Notes: generated by a model from the letters alone, not told the origin. Shown: positions 10,340-19,188, counted from the stretch's first letter. The stretch is 59,279 bases of DNA from CAZAYP01 sp964489425 [NCBI: uncultured Verrucomicrobiota bacterium] (GCA_964489425.1 CAZAYP010000032.1:1-59279); one strand, 5' to 3'. Numbers and translations are program-made.

Positions 10340-11572
10340 TTATTGAAGGCCACCCGAGCCCAGCGGCCGCCAGTAAAAGCCGACCTGGCCATCAGCCACA
10401 TGCAGCTTGATCGTATCGCCCTTGGCCACCGGGAAAACCCGGGAATCGCTGGGTTGCCAGTGGGTCTTGTAACACCAGAACGCCAAGGGGGTGCCGACGT
10501 ACTCCAACCCGCAGTAAACATCACCGTTGTCGTGGTACATGCTCAGCATCACGAAACCATCGGTCTGGGCCGTGTAATTGCCGGTGTTGCCGCCGAAGTT
10601 GCCGATGTGTACGAACCCTCCCAGCATGCCGGACTTGTTGACCGTCAGGGTCCCGCCCACGGCCAGGTTGGCGCTGTTGCTGGTGCCGTTGGGCGCGATC
10701 AGGTTGATCGCGTCGGTGGCCACCAGCTGAATGTCGCCGTTGGCCCCCTGGCTGGCTACGTTGAGATACGTCTTGCCGCTGGAAGTGCCTTGCTGGATGT
10801 TGTGATACGTCCCGCCCCCGTTGTCGAATTTGACGCTCTGGCCGTTGGCCAGGGTCAGGCCGGTGCCGCTCAGCGCCACGCCCGCCACGTTGGCGCCGCC
10901 GGCGTTGGTAATGGCGCCGTTGACCTGCAGGCTGTCGGCCGTGACCTGGCCCTTGATGACCGCCCCGCCGTTGCTGACGGCCAGGCCGTTGCCCACGCTC
11001 AGGCCCTGGGCCACGGTCAGGTTGCGGCTGGCAGTGATGTTGTCCGACACCCCGAGCGCGCCCGTGATCTGCGCGCCGCCAGCGCTGACCGTAAGGCTGT
11101 TGGCCACGGTGAACCCCTGGCTGGAGGCCTGGGCGTAGGTGGCCTGCTGGGCGTGCATGGCGTACGGCGCACTGACCAGTTGCTGGCGCGGCGCAATGGC
11201 GCCGCCATGCCCAACCACGGTGAGTTCCAGGTAACGGCTGGGGCCTTCAAAGGCGCTGCGCAGGTCCGTAATCGTGCCGCCCAGCCAGGTGCCGTCGTCC
11301 GTCAGCAGGATGTTGAAAATCCCGGCGCTGTTGCATGACACCGGGAACTGCCGGCCCCACACCAGCGTCCCGCTGCTCGCGGCGTCGTAAATCCGGAACT
11401 GCACCTGTTGGATGCCGGTCAACGGCCCGCCGCTGCCGCCACTGGCGGCGGGGTCGTAAAGCGTGCCCTGGAAGTTGATCGCCGCCGGCACGGATTGCGC
11501 CGGCGCCAGATCGGGCGCAAACCCGGCGATCAAAATCGCCGCGGTGAAAATGACCTTAATCGTTGTCTGCAT
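10340..11572 (-). CDS. Secreted tail-fibre-like / adhesin-like protein
   Basis: A 410-residue exported protein. Residues 1-26 form a signal peptide ending PAQS. The next 130 residues carry INFQGTLYDPA and the SAPYAMHAQ motif typical of an N-terminal beta domain found on many surface proteins of Bacteroidota and PVC bacteria. The middle (about 150-330) is a run of short beta repeats rich in G, N, S, A and V (for example LTVAQGLSVGNGLAVSNGG), as in trimeric tail fibres and beta-helical adhesins. The ATG at 11572 has AGGAGAGG upstream. Gene order places it between a secreted unknown (11612-13360) and the giant LamG protein, probably one operon. Likely role: extracellular adhesion or scaffold; the ligand is unknown. 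Confidence 0.75.
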   Translation of the reverse strand: MQTTIKVIFTAAILIAGFAPDLAPAQSVPAAINFQGTLYDPAASGGSGGPLTGIQQVQFRIYDAASSGTLVWGRQFPVSCNSAGIFNILLTDDGTWLGGTITDLRSAFEGPSRYLELTVVGHGGAIAPRQQLVSAPYAMHAQQATYAQASSQGFTVANSLTVSAGGAQITGALGVSDNITASRNLTVAQGLSVGNGLAVSNGGAVIKGQVTADSLQVNGAITNAGGANVAGVALSGTGLTLANGQSVKFDNGGGTYHNIQQGTSSGKTYLNVASQGANGDIQLVATDAINLIAPNGTSNSANLAVGGTLTVNKSGMLGGFVHIGNFGGNTGNYTAQTDGFVMLSMYHDNGDVYCGLEYVGTPLAFWCYKTHWQPSDSRVFPVAKGDTIKLHVADGQVGFYWRPLGSGGLQ

Positions 11573-11611
11573 GGGGCACCTCTCCTGTTGTTTGATGGCT
11601 CTTGGCTGGAA

Positions 11612-13360
11612 CTAATTCAAATCGCCTTCCCGGCAGACGCGGCCGAGCGAGAACTCGCCCTCGACCACGATCGGATCGCGCCGCAGGCCGCTGATCACCT
11701 CGCGGTACGTTCCCATGGTCGTGTCCGCGCCCCAGATCGCGTGGGCCACCAGGTCGTTGGTCGCCGCATGAAACGTCAGGGTCACGGTCCGGGTGATGTT
11801 GTACGTCTCCACGGCGGCCGGATAAACGGCCCAGTTGGCATCCTTGTTATCGTGCTGGGGATGGTAAAGGTGCAGGAACGGGTTGAGCGGATCATTGGCC
11901 CCCACCGTGAAGGCGCCGGACAGCGTGCCGTTGGTCATCGTGGGCACGCCGCTCAGCAACAAGGGCGCCATGACGGGAAACGCGGCCGAGGCCAGCCGGT
12001 GCATCTCGACCGTGCCCGTGGGCGGGTTGGGATTGGCACCGGTCAGCAACGCATACGAAAGGTTGGTGGTCGCGCCCAGCGGCGCCAGGGCCAGGGTCAC
12101 GCTTTGCAGCAGGCGCGCCTTGCCGCTGCCGTCAACATGAACCAGGAACCGCAAGTCACAGGGGGCCGGCGTGGTCATGACGTTGGTCCTGGAGTAATAC
12201 GGCGCGCTGACCGCGGCCAGATGGGCTGCGCCCAGCCACAAGCCCTGGCTGGGATACGTCAGCGGCGGGCTGGTGGCCATGGCGCCGCGGCGCTGGCGCG
12301 TGGGCGGCGCCTGTTCGGCGGTCACCGGCACGCGGGCCAGGTAGGCTTGGCCGGCATCGCAGATATCCAGGAAACTCTGATACACCGCCCCGTTGGTGCC
12401 CGCCGGGTTATAACTGGGAAAATCGCTCCGCCGCACCCCCATCAGCAGGGTCCATTCGTCTCGCGGCGCCAAGGTCTGGCGCAAGCCAGCAGCAGTCAAG
12501 GTCTGCCAGCCCAGATCGTTGGTTGATGCGTCGTCCAGATTGTAATACGCCAGGGGCACGGCGCCCGCCACTTCCGGATACCCGGCGGGGGCGGGCTCGG
12601 AATTCCGCGGGGCAATGACGATGTCCAGCGGCGTCGTGGTTGAGATGTTGGCCACGGTCAGCTCGATCTGGTTCAGGTCCATGCCGTAATCAAGGCCCGG
12701 CGCGGGCGTCACAGCCAGGGGCCCGGTGAACGTCACCGGATTCTGCACCCCAATCCAGTAGGCGCGGCCCGACTCAATCGTCACGCGGGCGGTTTGGCGG
12801 ATGCGGTCGCTTTGCCCGGCGCTGTTCACGGTGTAGATCTGGGAGTCGCTCGACGGCTGGGCCGGTACTTCGGCCGTCGGCCGGAAGAAGTCCGCAAAGC
12901 TGGGCGGATGATTCGAGTGCACCGGCAGGCCGATCAGGTTCATGGTATACGGCCGCCACTGCAGCTCCGGCTCCTTGACCCGGCCTTTGACCGCCCAGGT
13001 GAACGGCGCGGCATTGGTGGCAACCTTGACCAGGTAGCCCTGCCAGGCTTCGATGCCAAACAGGGTGTTCAGGACCCGGCGCTCGTCGTTGGAGGACAGC
13101 CAGACCAGCCAGTCGCCTTCTTCCGGCAACGGCACGGTGGGATCGGTTTCAAACTGGCGGGTGGAATCGCTGTCGTTCCATTTCCAGATGCCTTCGATGG
13201 GCAGCCCGGCGCACTGGACATCGCAACGGTCTGGCTCCGGCTGCACCTCCAGGCAGACCGCGTTCCAGCCGGGCTGGAGGGGGATCCGCTGGGTCAGCCA
13301 TTGGCCCGGCGCGGCCACCCCGCCCGCGAGCAACAGCAGGGCGGTCCATAGCCAACGCAT
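11612..13360 (-). CDS. Secreted protein of unknown function (first gene of secreted operon)
   Basis: A 582-residue protein with signal peptide MRWLWTALLLLAGGVAAPGQ. The start at 13360 is chosen over an upstream in-frame codon because the signal peptide begins there and AGGATGG lies upstream. The mature N-terminus reads LTQRIPLQPGWNAVCLEVQP, which I recognise as a recurrent opening of large exported proteins in Verrucomicrobiota-type genomes with no assigned function. The remainder alternates short beta segments with Asn/Thr/Pro linkers. It ends RVCREGDLN without an anchor. It heads the operon that continues with the fibre-like protein, the giant LamG protein and the calcium-loop protein, and a sigma70-like promoter lies about 115 bp upstream. 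Confidence 0.75.
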   Translation of the reverse strand: MRWLWTALLLLAGGVAAPGQWLTQRIPLQPGWNAVCLEVQPEPDRCDVQCAGLPIEGIWKWNDSDSTRQFETDPTVPLPEEGDWLVWLSSNDERRVLNTLFGIEAWQGYLVKVATNAAPFTWAVKGRVKEPELQWRPYTMNLIGLPVHSNHPPSFADFFRPTAEVPAQPSSDSQIYTVNSAGQSDRIRQTARVTIESGRAYWIGVQNPVTFTGPLAVTPAPGLDYGMDLNQIELTVANISTTTPLDIVIAPRNSEPAPAGYPEVAGAVPLAYYNLDDASTNDLGWQTLTAAGLRQTLAPRDEWTLLMGVRRSDFPSYNPAGTNGAVYQSFLDICDAGQAYLARVPVTAEQAPPTRQRRGAMATSPPLTYPSQGLWLGAAHLAAVSAPYYSRTNVMTTPAPCDLRFLVHVDGSGKARLLQSVTLALAPLGATTNLSYALLTGANPNPPTGTVEMHRLASAAFPVMAPLLLSGVPTMTNGTLSGAFTVGANDPLNPFLHLYHPQHDNKDANWAVYPAAVETYNITRTVTLTFHAATNDLVAHAIWGADTTMGTYREVISGLRRDPIVVEGEFSLGRVCREGDLN

Positions 13361-13474
13361 TGTCCAGCCATCCTGGTGGGCACTCCCGCACCGCGCACGC
13401 ACTGCACTCATACCCGCACCTCCCTTGGTGGACGACCAGCATCACCGGCGCCGGTCATGGGCACACTGAAGCCT

Positions 13475-13503
13475 AGAATACGCATATTTCACGAGGGTGT
13501 TAA
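13475..13503 (-). promoter_or_regulatory. Predicted sigma70-type promoter for the secreted operon
   Basis: On the minus strand, TTAACA, a 17-bp spacer and TATTCT lie in a short AT-rich island in the gap upstream of the gene starting at 13360. The implied leader is about 108 nt. Spacing is ideal and both boxes match the consensus at four or five of six positions. Confidence 0.45.
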
Positions 13504-13545
13504 TCGAAAATTCACCGCCGCGCGGGCGCAACATCCGCGCCGGCG

Positions 13546-14289
13546 TCAGCCGCCCGCCGCGGGTAGCGTGACCGCGAACCCGGCGCGGGCCTCGGCCACG
13601 AAGCGCCGGACCTGCTCCGGGTCCTTGCGGCCATCCGGGCCTTCCACGCCGGTGTGCGTGTCGACGCCGGCCGGCCGCACCTGGAGGATGGCGGCGCGCA
13701 CGTTGTCTGGCCGCAGCCCGCCGGCCAGGATGACCGGGCGCGCCGCCAGCTCCACGAGCCGCCGGCTCACGGCCCAGTCGTGGGTCAGGCCGGTGGCGCC
13801 CTCGGCGCCGGTGGCGGGATTGAACGTGTCGGTGATGTACGCGTCCACCCAGGGCGCGGTGTCACGGATCAACGATTCCAGCTCCGCCAGGTTGCCGCCG
13901 CGCACCACCAGGCTCTTGATCACCAGCAGCCCGGGCGCCAGCTCCTTGATCCGGCGCAGTTCCGCCGCAGCGATCGGGCCGTGCAACTGCAGGATCCCGG
14001 CGCCCAGCTCGCGGCAGAAGGCGACGGCCGCGTCCGCCTGGTCCAAATACGTGATCAGCACCGCGCGCGCCGTGGGGGGGAACCCGCGGATCAGCCGGGC
14101 CGCCTCGGCCTCGGAGAGGTCCTCGCGGTTCACCGGCAGGCGCAGGGGAAACCCGAGGTACTCCACGCCGGCCTGGATCACGAGATCGGCTTCCGGCGCA
14201 TCGATGATGCCGGCCACCTGGATCATCGGCGGGCGCAGGGCTGCAGGGGCGGTGGTGGGCGCGGCTGGGTGCGGGCGGGTTTGGGTCAT
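13546..14289 (-). CDS. TrpF-like (phosphoribosylanthranilate isomerase family) protein lacking the catalytic Cys
   Basis: A 247-residue beta/alpha barrel protein clearly related to TrpF, which isomerises N-(5'-phosphoribosyl)anthranilate in tryptophan synthesis. Conserved pieces are VEYLGFPL (strand 2), ILQLHG (strand 4), DAYITDTF (with the general-acid Asp), GATGLTHDW, the phosphate loop PVILAGGLRPDNV and VDTHTGVEGPDGRKDPE. The N-terminal motif is normally KICG, whose Cys is the general base; here it reads IQVAG, so the catalytic Cys is replaced by Ala. No other trp gene is nearby. It follows glgX and a Cys-rich unknown. ATG at 14289 has GGGAG upstream; MIQVAG at 14226 is a weaker alternative start. 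It may be a variant isomerase or a different aldose-ketose isomerase. I withhold a gene symbol. Confidence 0.75.
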   Translation of the reverse strand: MTQTRPHPAAPTTAPAALRPPMIQVAGIIDAPEADLVIQAGVEYLGFPLRLPVNREDLSEAEAARLIRGFPPTARAVLITYLDQADAAVAFCRELGAGILQLHGPIAAAELRRIKELAPGLLVIKSLVVRGGNLAELESLIRDTAPWVDAYITDTFNPATGAEGATGLTHDWAVSRRLVELAARPVILAGGLRPDNVRAAILQVRPAGVDTHTGVEGPDGRKDPEQVRRFVAEARAGFAVTLPAAGG

Positions 14290-14316
14290 GGCGTGCTCCC
14301 TTGGCGTGGGCGCCGG

Positions 14317-14817
14317 TCAGCGGCGCTGTTTGACAAGCATGTACAGCTCTTCCAGGCGGATGCCGTCGCGGTACGCGGCCGCGTAGCGCTCGGCGAAGCG
14401 TTCATTAACCCAGATGTCCAGCGCCTCGTCCCAGTCCACGGCCCGGCGCTCGGCCACGCTGCGCTCGTACTTCAGCTTCTCGATGCACTTGATCTGCATC
14501 AAGGTCCGCGCGTTGCGCGGCACGCGCAGGAGGATTTCCTTGAGCGTGCAGTAGTGGCCGCGGGGACAACACCCGTCGCAGATCTCTTCGATCAGTTCGC
14601 GGGTGACGGTGGGTTTTTCGGGCAGGGGCAGCTCCTCGCGCCGGGCCGGGGCGGGCGGCGGCAGCTCCGGCTGCGGCGGTGCCATGGGCGGCGGGGTCGG
14701 CACGCAGTAGACGCCAAACGTGCGCGACACCAGGCGGCAGAAATACTCCTTGCCCGTCATGCCGTGGCCCACGCTGCACGTTGCCCGGTGCGCTTCATGA
14801 TCGGCGGCCCTGGTCAC
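14317..14817 (-). CDS. Cys-rich protein of unknown function
   Basis: A 166-residue soluble protein I do not recognise. It has an N-terminal Cys/His stretch (ATCSVGHGMTG, then EYFCRLVS and YCV), a Pro-rich linker (about 41-63), a CDGCCPRGHYC cluster near residue 80 and a basic/acidic helical C-terminal third. The paired cysteines could bind zinc. The GTG start at 14815-14817 overlaps the TGA of glgX (GTGA), which implies translational coupling; an internal ATG at 14760 is the alternative. It sits between glgX and the TrpF-like gene. Nothing in the sequence shows a reaction. Confidence 0.65.
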   Translation of the reverse strand: MTRAADHEAHRATCSVGHGMTGKEYFCRLVSRTFGVYCVPTPPPMAPPQPELPPPAPARREELPLPEKPTVTRELIEEICDGCCPRGHYCTLKEILLRVPRNARTLMQIKCIEKLKYERSVAERRAVDWDEALDIWVNERFAERYAAAYRDGIRLEELYMLVKQRR

Positions 14818-16943
14818 GCATGCGACGGCGTCCCGGGCGGCGCCTCCGGCACCTCGCTGGCCATGGGCGCGCGCAGCACGGTGACGCTGCGGGCCTCGAC
14901 GGTGAACGCCGCGCCCGGACCGCGCCAGGGGCCGGGGGTCTCCTGCGTGCTGAGCTCAAACCCCCAGGGCAGCCCGGCCAGCCAGGCGGGGATCTTGAAT
15001 CCCAGCGGGTGGGTGTCCGCGTTGAAGCAGATGAAGAAGTGGTCGTCCCGGCGCTGGTCGTCGTGGTCCGGATGGCCGTTCAAGAAGCAGGCCACGGCCT
15101 TGGCGTGATCCCAATCCAGCGGTTGGGCGTCCGGCGGGAACCAGAGCACGTGGGGCGTCAGCTTGTCATCGTACTGGTCGTCCAGGAAGTTGCGGCGGCG
15201 GACCACGGCGTGATCTTTGCGGAACGCGATCAGGCTCCGCGTGAACGCCCACAGCTCGCGGTTCTGCTCCAGCAGGGACCAGTCCACCCACGAGATCTCG
15301 TTGTCCTGGGCGTAGGCGTTGTTGTTGCCGCGCTGGGTGCGGCCGAACTCGTCGCCCGCGGCCAGCATGGGCACGCCCTGCGAGAGCATCAGCGTGGCAA
15401 GCATGTTGCGCATCTGGCGCTGGCGCATGACCCGGAGGGCAGGGTCGGTGGTGGGCCCTTCCTGCCCGTAGTTGGCGCTGTGGTTGTTGTTGTCGCCGTC
15501 GCGGTTGTCCTCGCGGTTGACGTCGTTGTGCTTGCGCTCGTAGCTGACCAGATCGTGCAGCGTGAACCCGTCGTGGCAGCAGAAGTAATTGATGCTTTTC
15601 TGGGGCGTCTGGCCGGGCTTGGCGTAGAGGTCCGGGCTGCCGATCAGCCGGTTCACGAAGCCGCGCATCTGGCCGGGGTCGCCCTTCCAGAACCGCCGCA
15701 TGTCGTCGCGGTAGCGGCCGTTCCACTCCGACCAATGGGCGTTGGGGAAGCTGCCCACCTGGTACAAGCCGCCGCAGTCCCAGGCCTCGGCGATCAGCTT
15801 GCACCCGCGCAGCGCCGGATCCTCGGCGATGGCCTCGATCAGGGGCGGCTGGGCCAGCGGCGCCCCGTCCGTGCCGCGGGTCATCTCCGACGCCAGGTCG
15901 AAGCGGAACCCGTCCACGTGCAGGTGCAGCCGCCAGTAGCGCAGGCAGTCCAGGATGAAGCCGCGCACCACCGGGTGGTTGGCGTTCACGCTGTTGCCGC
16001 AGCCGGTATGGTTGGAGAAGGTGACGCCGTCCTTGTCCATCAGGTAATAGATGTCGTTGTCAATGCCGCGGAACGAGAACACCGGGCCTTTCTGCGCGCC
16101 CTCGTCGGTGTGATTGAACACCATGTCCAGGATGACCTCGATCCCGGCGCGGTGCAGGGCCTTGACCAGGTCCTTGAACTCGCGCACCTGCTGGCCGGTT
16201 ACGCCGGCGCTGGCGAAGCGGCCCATGGGCGCGAAAAAGTTTTGCGTGCTGTAGCCCCAGAAGTTGCGCAGCTCGCGGCGCGGCCCGTTCTCCAGCAGGT
16301 ACTCCATCTCGTTGAACTCCTGCATCGGCAGCAGTTCCACGGCGGTCACGCCGAGGTCTTCGAGGTAGGGGATTTTCTCGATCAGGCCCGCGTAGGTCCC
16401 GGGCCGCGTCACCTGGGCGGAGGGGTGGACGGTGAACCCGCGGGTGTGCAGCTCGTAGAGGATGCTGTCGGCCAGCGGGATGTCCGGGAACCGGTCGCCC
16501 TCCCAGTCATAGTCGTCGGCCAGGATGACCCCCTTGGGGAAGGCCGGGCCGCTGCGGATCGGCTGGCCCGGCGTGATGCCGCCGGCATCGCCCCAGGTTG
16601 GGCGGCCGGCCACGGCCAGCGCGTACGGGTCCAGCAGCCATTGGTCCGGGTTGTAGTACCGCGCGTGCGGGCCGGTGGGCGGGCCTTGCATGCGGTAGGC
16701 ATAGCCCTGGCCCGGACGGGCGTCGGAGACCAGCGCGAACCACAGGTCGCCGACGCGATCGAGCTCGACTTCCCGGTCCGGCGCCGGGCGGTCCGGGTGG
16801 TCGAACAGCAACAGCCACACGCGCCGGGCGTGGCGGCTGAAGATGACGAACCGGACTCCGTCCGGCGTGACGTGCGCGCCGCAGGCCAGCGGCGCCATCT
16901 GGCGGATATCCATTCGCGCCACCGGCCGTTCCGATGCCTCCAT
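14814..16943 (-). CDS. glgX: Glycogen debranching enzyme (isoamylase/GlgX, GH13)
   Basis: Hydrolyses alpha-1,6 branches of glycogen in the cytoplasm. About 709 residues from the ATG at 16943, close to the family length. The N-terminal CBM48-like beta domain (about 15-120) is followed by the GH13 barrel with all catalytic residues: nucleophile Asp in GFRFDLASE (near 346), acid Glu in LIAEAWDCGG (near 384) and Asp in HDGFTLHDLVSY (near 456). YELHTRGFT and VIDMVFNHT-like EVILDMVFNHTDEG confirm the subfamily. An in-frame ATG at 16997 would add 18 residues; AAGGTC just before 16943 favours the shorter form. It is coupled by a GTGA overlap to the Cys-rich gene. No other glycogen gene is visible in the window. 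Confidence 0.95.
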   Translation of the reverse strand: MEASERPVARMDIRQMAPLACGAHVTPDGVRFVIFSRHARRVWLLLFDHPDRPAPDREVELDRVGDLWFALVSDARPGQGYAYRMQGPPTGPHARYYNPDQWLLDPYALAVAGRPTWGDAGGITPGQPIRSGPAFPKGVILADDYDWEGDRFPDIPLADSILYELHTRGFTVHPSAQVTRPGTYAGLIEKIPYLEDLGVTAVELLPMQEFNEMEYLLENGPRRELRNFWGYSTQNFFAPMGRFASAGVTGQQVREFKDLVKALHRAGIEVILDMVFNHTDEGAQKGPVFSFRGIDNDIYYLMDKDGVTFSNHTGCGNSVNANHPVVRGFILDCLRYWRLHLHVDGFRFDLASEMTRGTDGAPLAQPPLIEAIAEDPALRGCKLIAEAWDCGGLYQVGSFPNAHWSEWNGRYRDDMRRFWKGDPGQMRGFVNRLIGSPDLYAKPGQTPQKSINYFCCHDGFTLHDLVSYERKHNDVNREDNRDGDNNNHSANYGQEGPTTDPALRVMRQRQMRNMLATLMLSQGVPMLAAGDEFGRTQRGNNNAYAQDNEISWVDWSLLEQNRELWAFTRSLIAFRKDHAVVRRRNFLDDQYDDKLTPHVLWFPPDAQPLDWDHAKAVACFLNGHPDHDDQRRDDHFFICFNADTHPLGFKIPAWLAGLPWGFELSTQETPGPWRGPGAAFTVEARSVTVLRAPMASEVPEAPPGTPSHA

Positions 16944-17036
16944 GACCTTGTCCCTTTCCTGTGGTTGCGTGGCCCAGGGCCACCGTATCCTGAACATGTT
17001 GCCGTGCCTTGGCTGGCCCGCCGCGCCGCGCGCGCG

Positions 17037-18323
17037 TCAGTCCGGCTGCGTTTTGCTGTACTTGATCCGTTGGATGAACGTGGACCAGACCTCGCCGATG
17101 CCGCGCACCTTGCGGTGGCCGGTCCGGTGCCGCCGCCGGGGCGCCGCTGGCGCCGAACCCGCCCGGGGCAACGGCGCCCGGCCGCCATGGCCGTTGTAAA
17201 AGGCCGCGCCGCTGTCCGCCCGCTCGTACACCGGGTTGGCCACCGGCGCCGCGGGGCTGGACAGGGCCAGCGCGTGGCCCGCGGCCTCCAGCGCGAACGG
17301 CAGGCTGGCGCCGGCGGTGTCCCAGAATCCGGGCTGGGCGGTGACCGTCTCCGGCATGGCCGCCAGCAGCCGGGGCTTGAGGATGGGCAGGACCTCGCGG
17401 ACACAAATTTCCCCGACCTCGCGCAGCATGGCGGGGCCGCGCGCGGCCAGGCATGCCGCGGCCGCCGGCGGCGACCAGGGGCGCAGCGCGCCCAGGCGAT
17501 CCCACACCGCATACCCGCCCGCCGCCACCACCACCCCGGCCTCCAGGCCGTGCCGCACATCGTCCACGCCGGGGCCCTTGATCGGCCAGCGCGCATCGAG
17601 ATTCACCAGCAAGGCCTGGCGCACGGCGGGCAAATCCAGCGCCGCCACGGTCTGCCCGCACGCGCCCGCCAGCCGCACCTGCTCGCGCAGCGACAACGCG
17701 CCGGCCACCAGGTGGACCAGGCGCTGCCCCAGGCGCCATAGCCCGGCGCCCAGCACCAGCAGGTCGCCCGTGTGCCGCGGGCTCAGGGCGCAGGCCAGCA
17801 TCACGTCCCGCACGGCCTGGCGCATGGCGCGCGCGCGGGCTTCATCCAGCGCCGCCTGGAGGGTCGGCACGACCGCCTGCAACACGGCCTCGAGCTGCCG
17901 GCGCAAATCGTCGTTGAGGGGGTGGGCGCCCAGCGTGTCCGCGATGTCGGCCGCCTGCTGGCCGAGGACCGCCTTGAGTTCGGCGCCCAGCTGGGGGTTG
18001 CGCGCCAGGCGGCGCAGGTAGGCGTGCCACTGCCGGCAGTAGCCGCGCAGGGCCGGATGGCTGCGCTCGCGCCAGTCATCGCCCATGACCGGGGGCATGC
18101 CCGCCCCGCCCAGCAAGGTCCAGTCCCGGTACAGCAGGCGCGCGAACGCCAGGCCCAAAGCGGCCATGCCCATCCCCGCGGCCACGGCCGCCCAGGAATG
18201 GATCCGGGAGAAAAACGACAAGGCCCGCAGCAGGTCCAACAGGATCAGCCCCAGGGCCATGATGCCCAAGGCCCACAGGCAGTGCCAGACCAGCCGTCGC
18301 TCGCGCTGCCAGACCACCATCAT
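17037..18323 (-). CDS. Membrane protein of unknown function
   Basis: A protein of about 428 residues. Starting at the paired ATGs at 18323/18320 (GGGAG just upstream), the N-terminus is MMVVWQRERRL followed by two closely spaced hydrophobic helices (about 13-34 and 41-63), then a long, largely helical cytoplasmic part rich in Ala, Leu and Arg, and a basic C-terminal tail (RRRHRTGHRKVRGIGE). SPRHTGDLLVLGAGLWRLGQ recalls the hydrophobic segment of YcjF/DUF697 membrane proteins, but the resemblance is weak and I do not assign it. A longer reading from 18452 lacks a ribosome site. It is divergent from the sigma factor at 18589 and shares with it a regulatory gap containing a perfect palindrome, so the two may be functionally linked. 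Confidence 0.65.
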   Translation of the reverse strand: MMVVWQRERRLVWHCLWALGIMALGLILLDLLRALSFFSRIHSWAAVAAGMGMAALGLAFARLLYRDWTLLGGAGMPPVMGDDWRERSHPALRGYCRQWHAYLRRLARNPQLGAELKAVLGQQAADIADTLGAHPLNDDLRRQLEAVLQAVVPTLQAALDEARARAMRQAVRDVMLACALSPRHTGDLLVLGAGLWRLGQRLVHLVAGALSLREQVRLAGACGQTVAALDLPAVRQALLVNLDARWPIKGPGVDDVRHGLEAGVVVAAGGYAVWDRLGALRPWSPPAAAACLAARGPAMLREVGEICVREVLPILKPRLLAAMPETVTAQPGFWDTAGASLPFALEAAGHALALSSPAAPVANPVYERADSGAAFYNGHGGRAPLPRAGSAPAAPRRRHRTGHRKVRGIGEVWSTFIQRIKYSKTQPD

Positions 18324-18486
18324 CCGCTCCCGCGCGGCTTGGCCGGCCGCTTTGTAAACCGCACATCGTCCTTGATCAACCCGCAACCTCCGGCCGCGTT
18401 TTCGCGGCGTAGTAACAATCGGCGAGTAAATCACAGGCCAGCAGGCCCGCAAAGCGAAAAATGACCTGGCCTGCGCCGCCGGCGCA

Positions 18487-18503
18487 TTTCACAAATTGTG
18501 AAA
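18487..18503. promoter_or_regulatory. Perfect 17-bp palindrome, candidate operator
   Basis: TTTCACAAATTGTGAAA: two 8-bp arms around a single central A, in the gap between the divergent membrane-protein gene and sigma-factor gene. It sits in a locally AT-rich patch 86 bp before the sigma-factor start. The symmetry and size fit a dimeric transcription-factor site; the arm TTGTGAA is loosely CRP/FNR-like but the spacing is not. An additional inverted repeat CAGGCCA/TGGCCTG lies at 18434-18440 and 18467-18473. Confidence 0.55.
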
Positions 18504-18588
18504 AATAACATGTTGCTTAACGGCTGACATCGCGAATACCCTCACCCCATGCATACCCGAATCGCGCGCCTGAGATCCGGAGGCGCCC

Positions 18589-19188
18589 TTGACTGATCCA
18601 CGCGGAGATCAGGACCGGCAGTTCAGGGACCTTTTGCGCGCCCGCGATCCGGAAGCCTGGCGCGATTTTCACCGCCGGTACGACGCGCTGAGCCGCGCGG
18701 TCATTGCCTGGCCCAAGTGGTGTTTTGCGGTTCACGTGCAACATGCGCTGGTCGAACAGGCGCGCGCCGAACTGGAGCGCGCCTTTGCGGCGGCCGACGA
18801 TCAGGCGCCCCTGGCCCACTACGTCAAGCGCATCTGCATCCGCCAGTGCGTCCAGCACATCCGCCGGGAGGCCGGCCGGTACCAGGTGGTTACCCTGAAG
18901 GAGGTCCAGGACGAAAGCGCCGTGCTGGAGCGCGTGGCCTGGAGCATGCCTGCCCCGGGGTTCGACCCGGTGCGCGAAGTCCTGGCCCAGGAGCGGGCGT
19001 CCTGGCTGGTGGCCCTGCTGGACAAGCTGGACGCCGCCTGCCAGGAGCTGATCCGCCGGTTCTACCTGCGCCACCAGGGCTATCCGGCGATCGCCGAGCA
19101 GCTGGGGCTGCATCCGCAAACCGTCGGCGCGCGGATCGCCCGCTGCCTGGACGACCTGCGGCGGCAGTCGATCAACACCCGGCTCTAG
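18589..19188 (+). CDS. Sigma-70 family (ECF-type) RNA polymerase sigma factor
   Basis: A 199-residue alternative sigma factor. Region 2 covers about residues 8-95 (LLRARDPEAWRDFHRRYDAL, then AWPKWCF and YVKRICIRQCVQHIRRE) and region 4 about 135-195 (CQELIRRFYLRHQGYPAIAEQLG, then VGARIARCLDDLRRQ, a helix-turn-helix). Start is a TTG at 18589 with GGAGG six bases upstream; no ATG fits. It resembles the sigma factor at 52730-53320 in length, region order and the unusual W-x-K-W signature. No anti-sigma gene follows; the divergent membrane protein is the only neighbour that could play that role. The palindrome at 18487-18503 probably controls it. Its target promoters cannot be deduced. Confidence 0.85.
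   Translation: MTDPRGDQDRQFRDLLRARDPEAWRDFHRRYDALSRAVIAWPKWCFAVHVQHALVEQARAELERAFAAADDQAPLAHYVKRICIRQCVQHIRREAGRYQVVTLKEVQDESAVLERVAWSMPAPGFDPVREVLAQERASWLVALLDKLDAACQELIRRFYLRHQGYPAIAEQLGLHPQTVGARIARCLDDLRRQSINTRL

Noticed and set aside
10330-10344. GTT/TTG triplet run near the end of the fibre-like gene
   Set aside because: It is only five units long, at a stop codon and its flank; no sign of a functional microsatellite.
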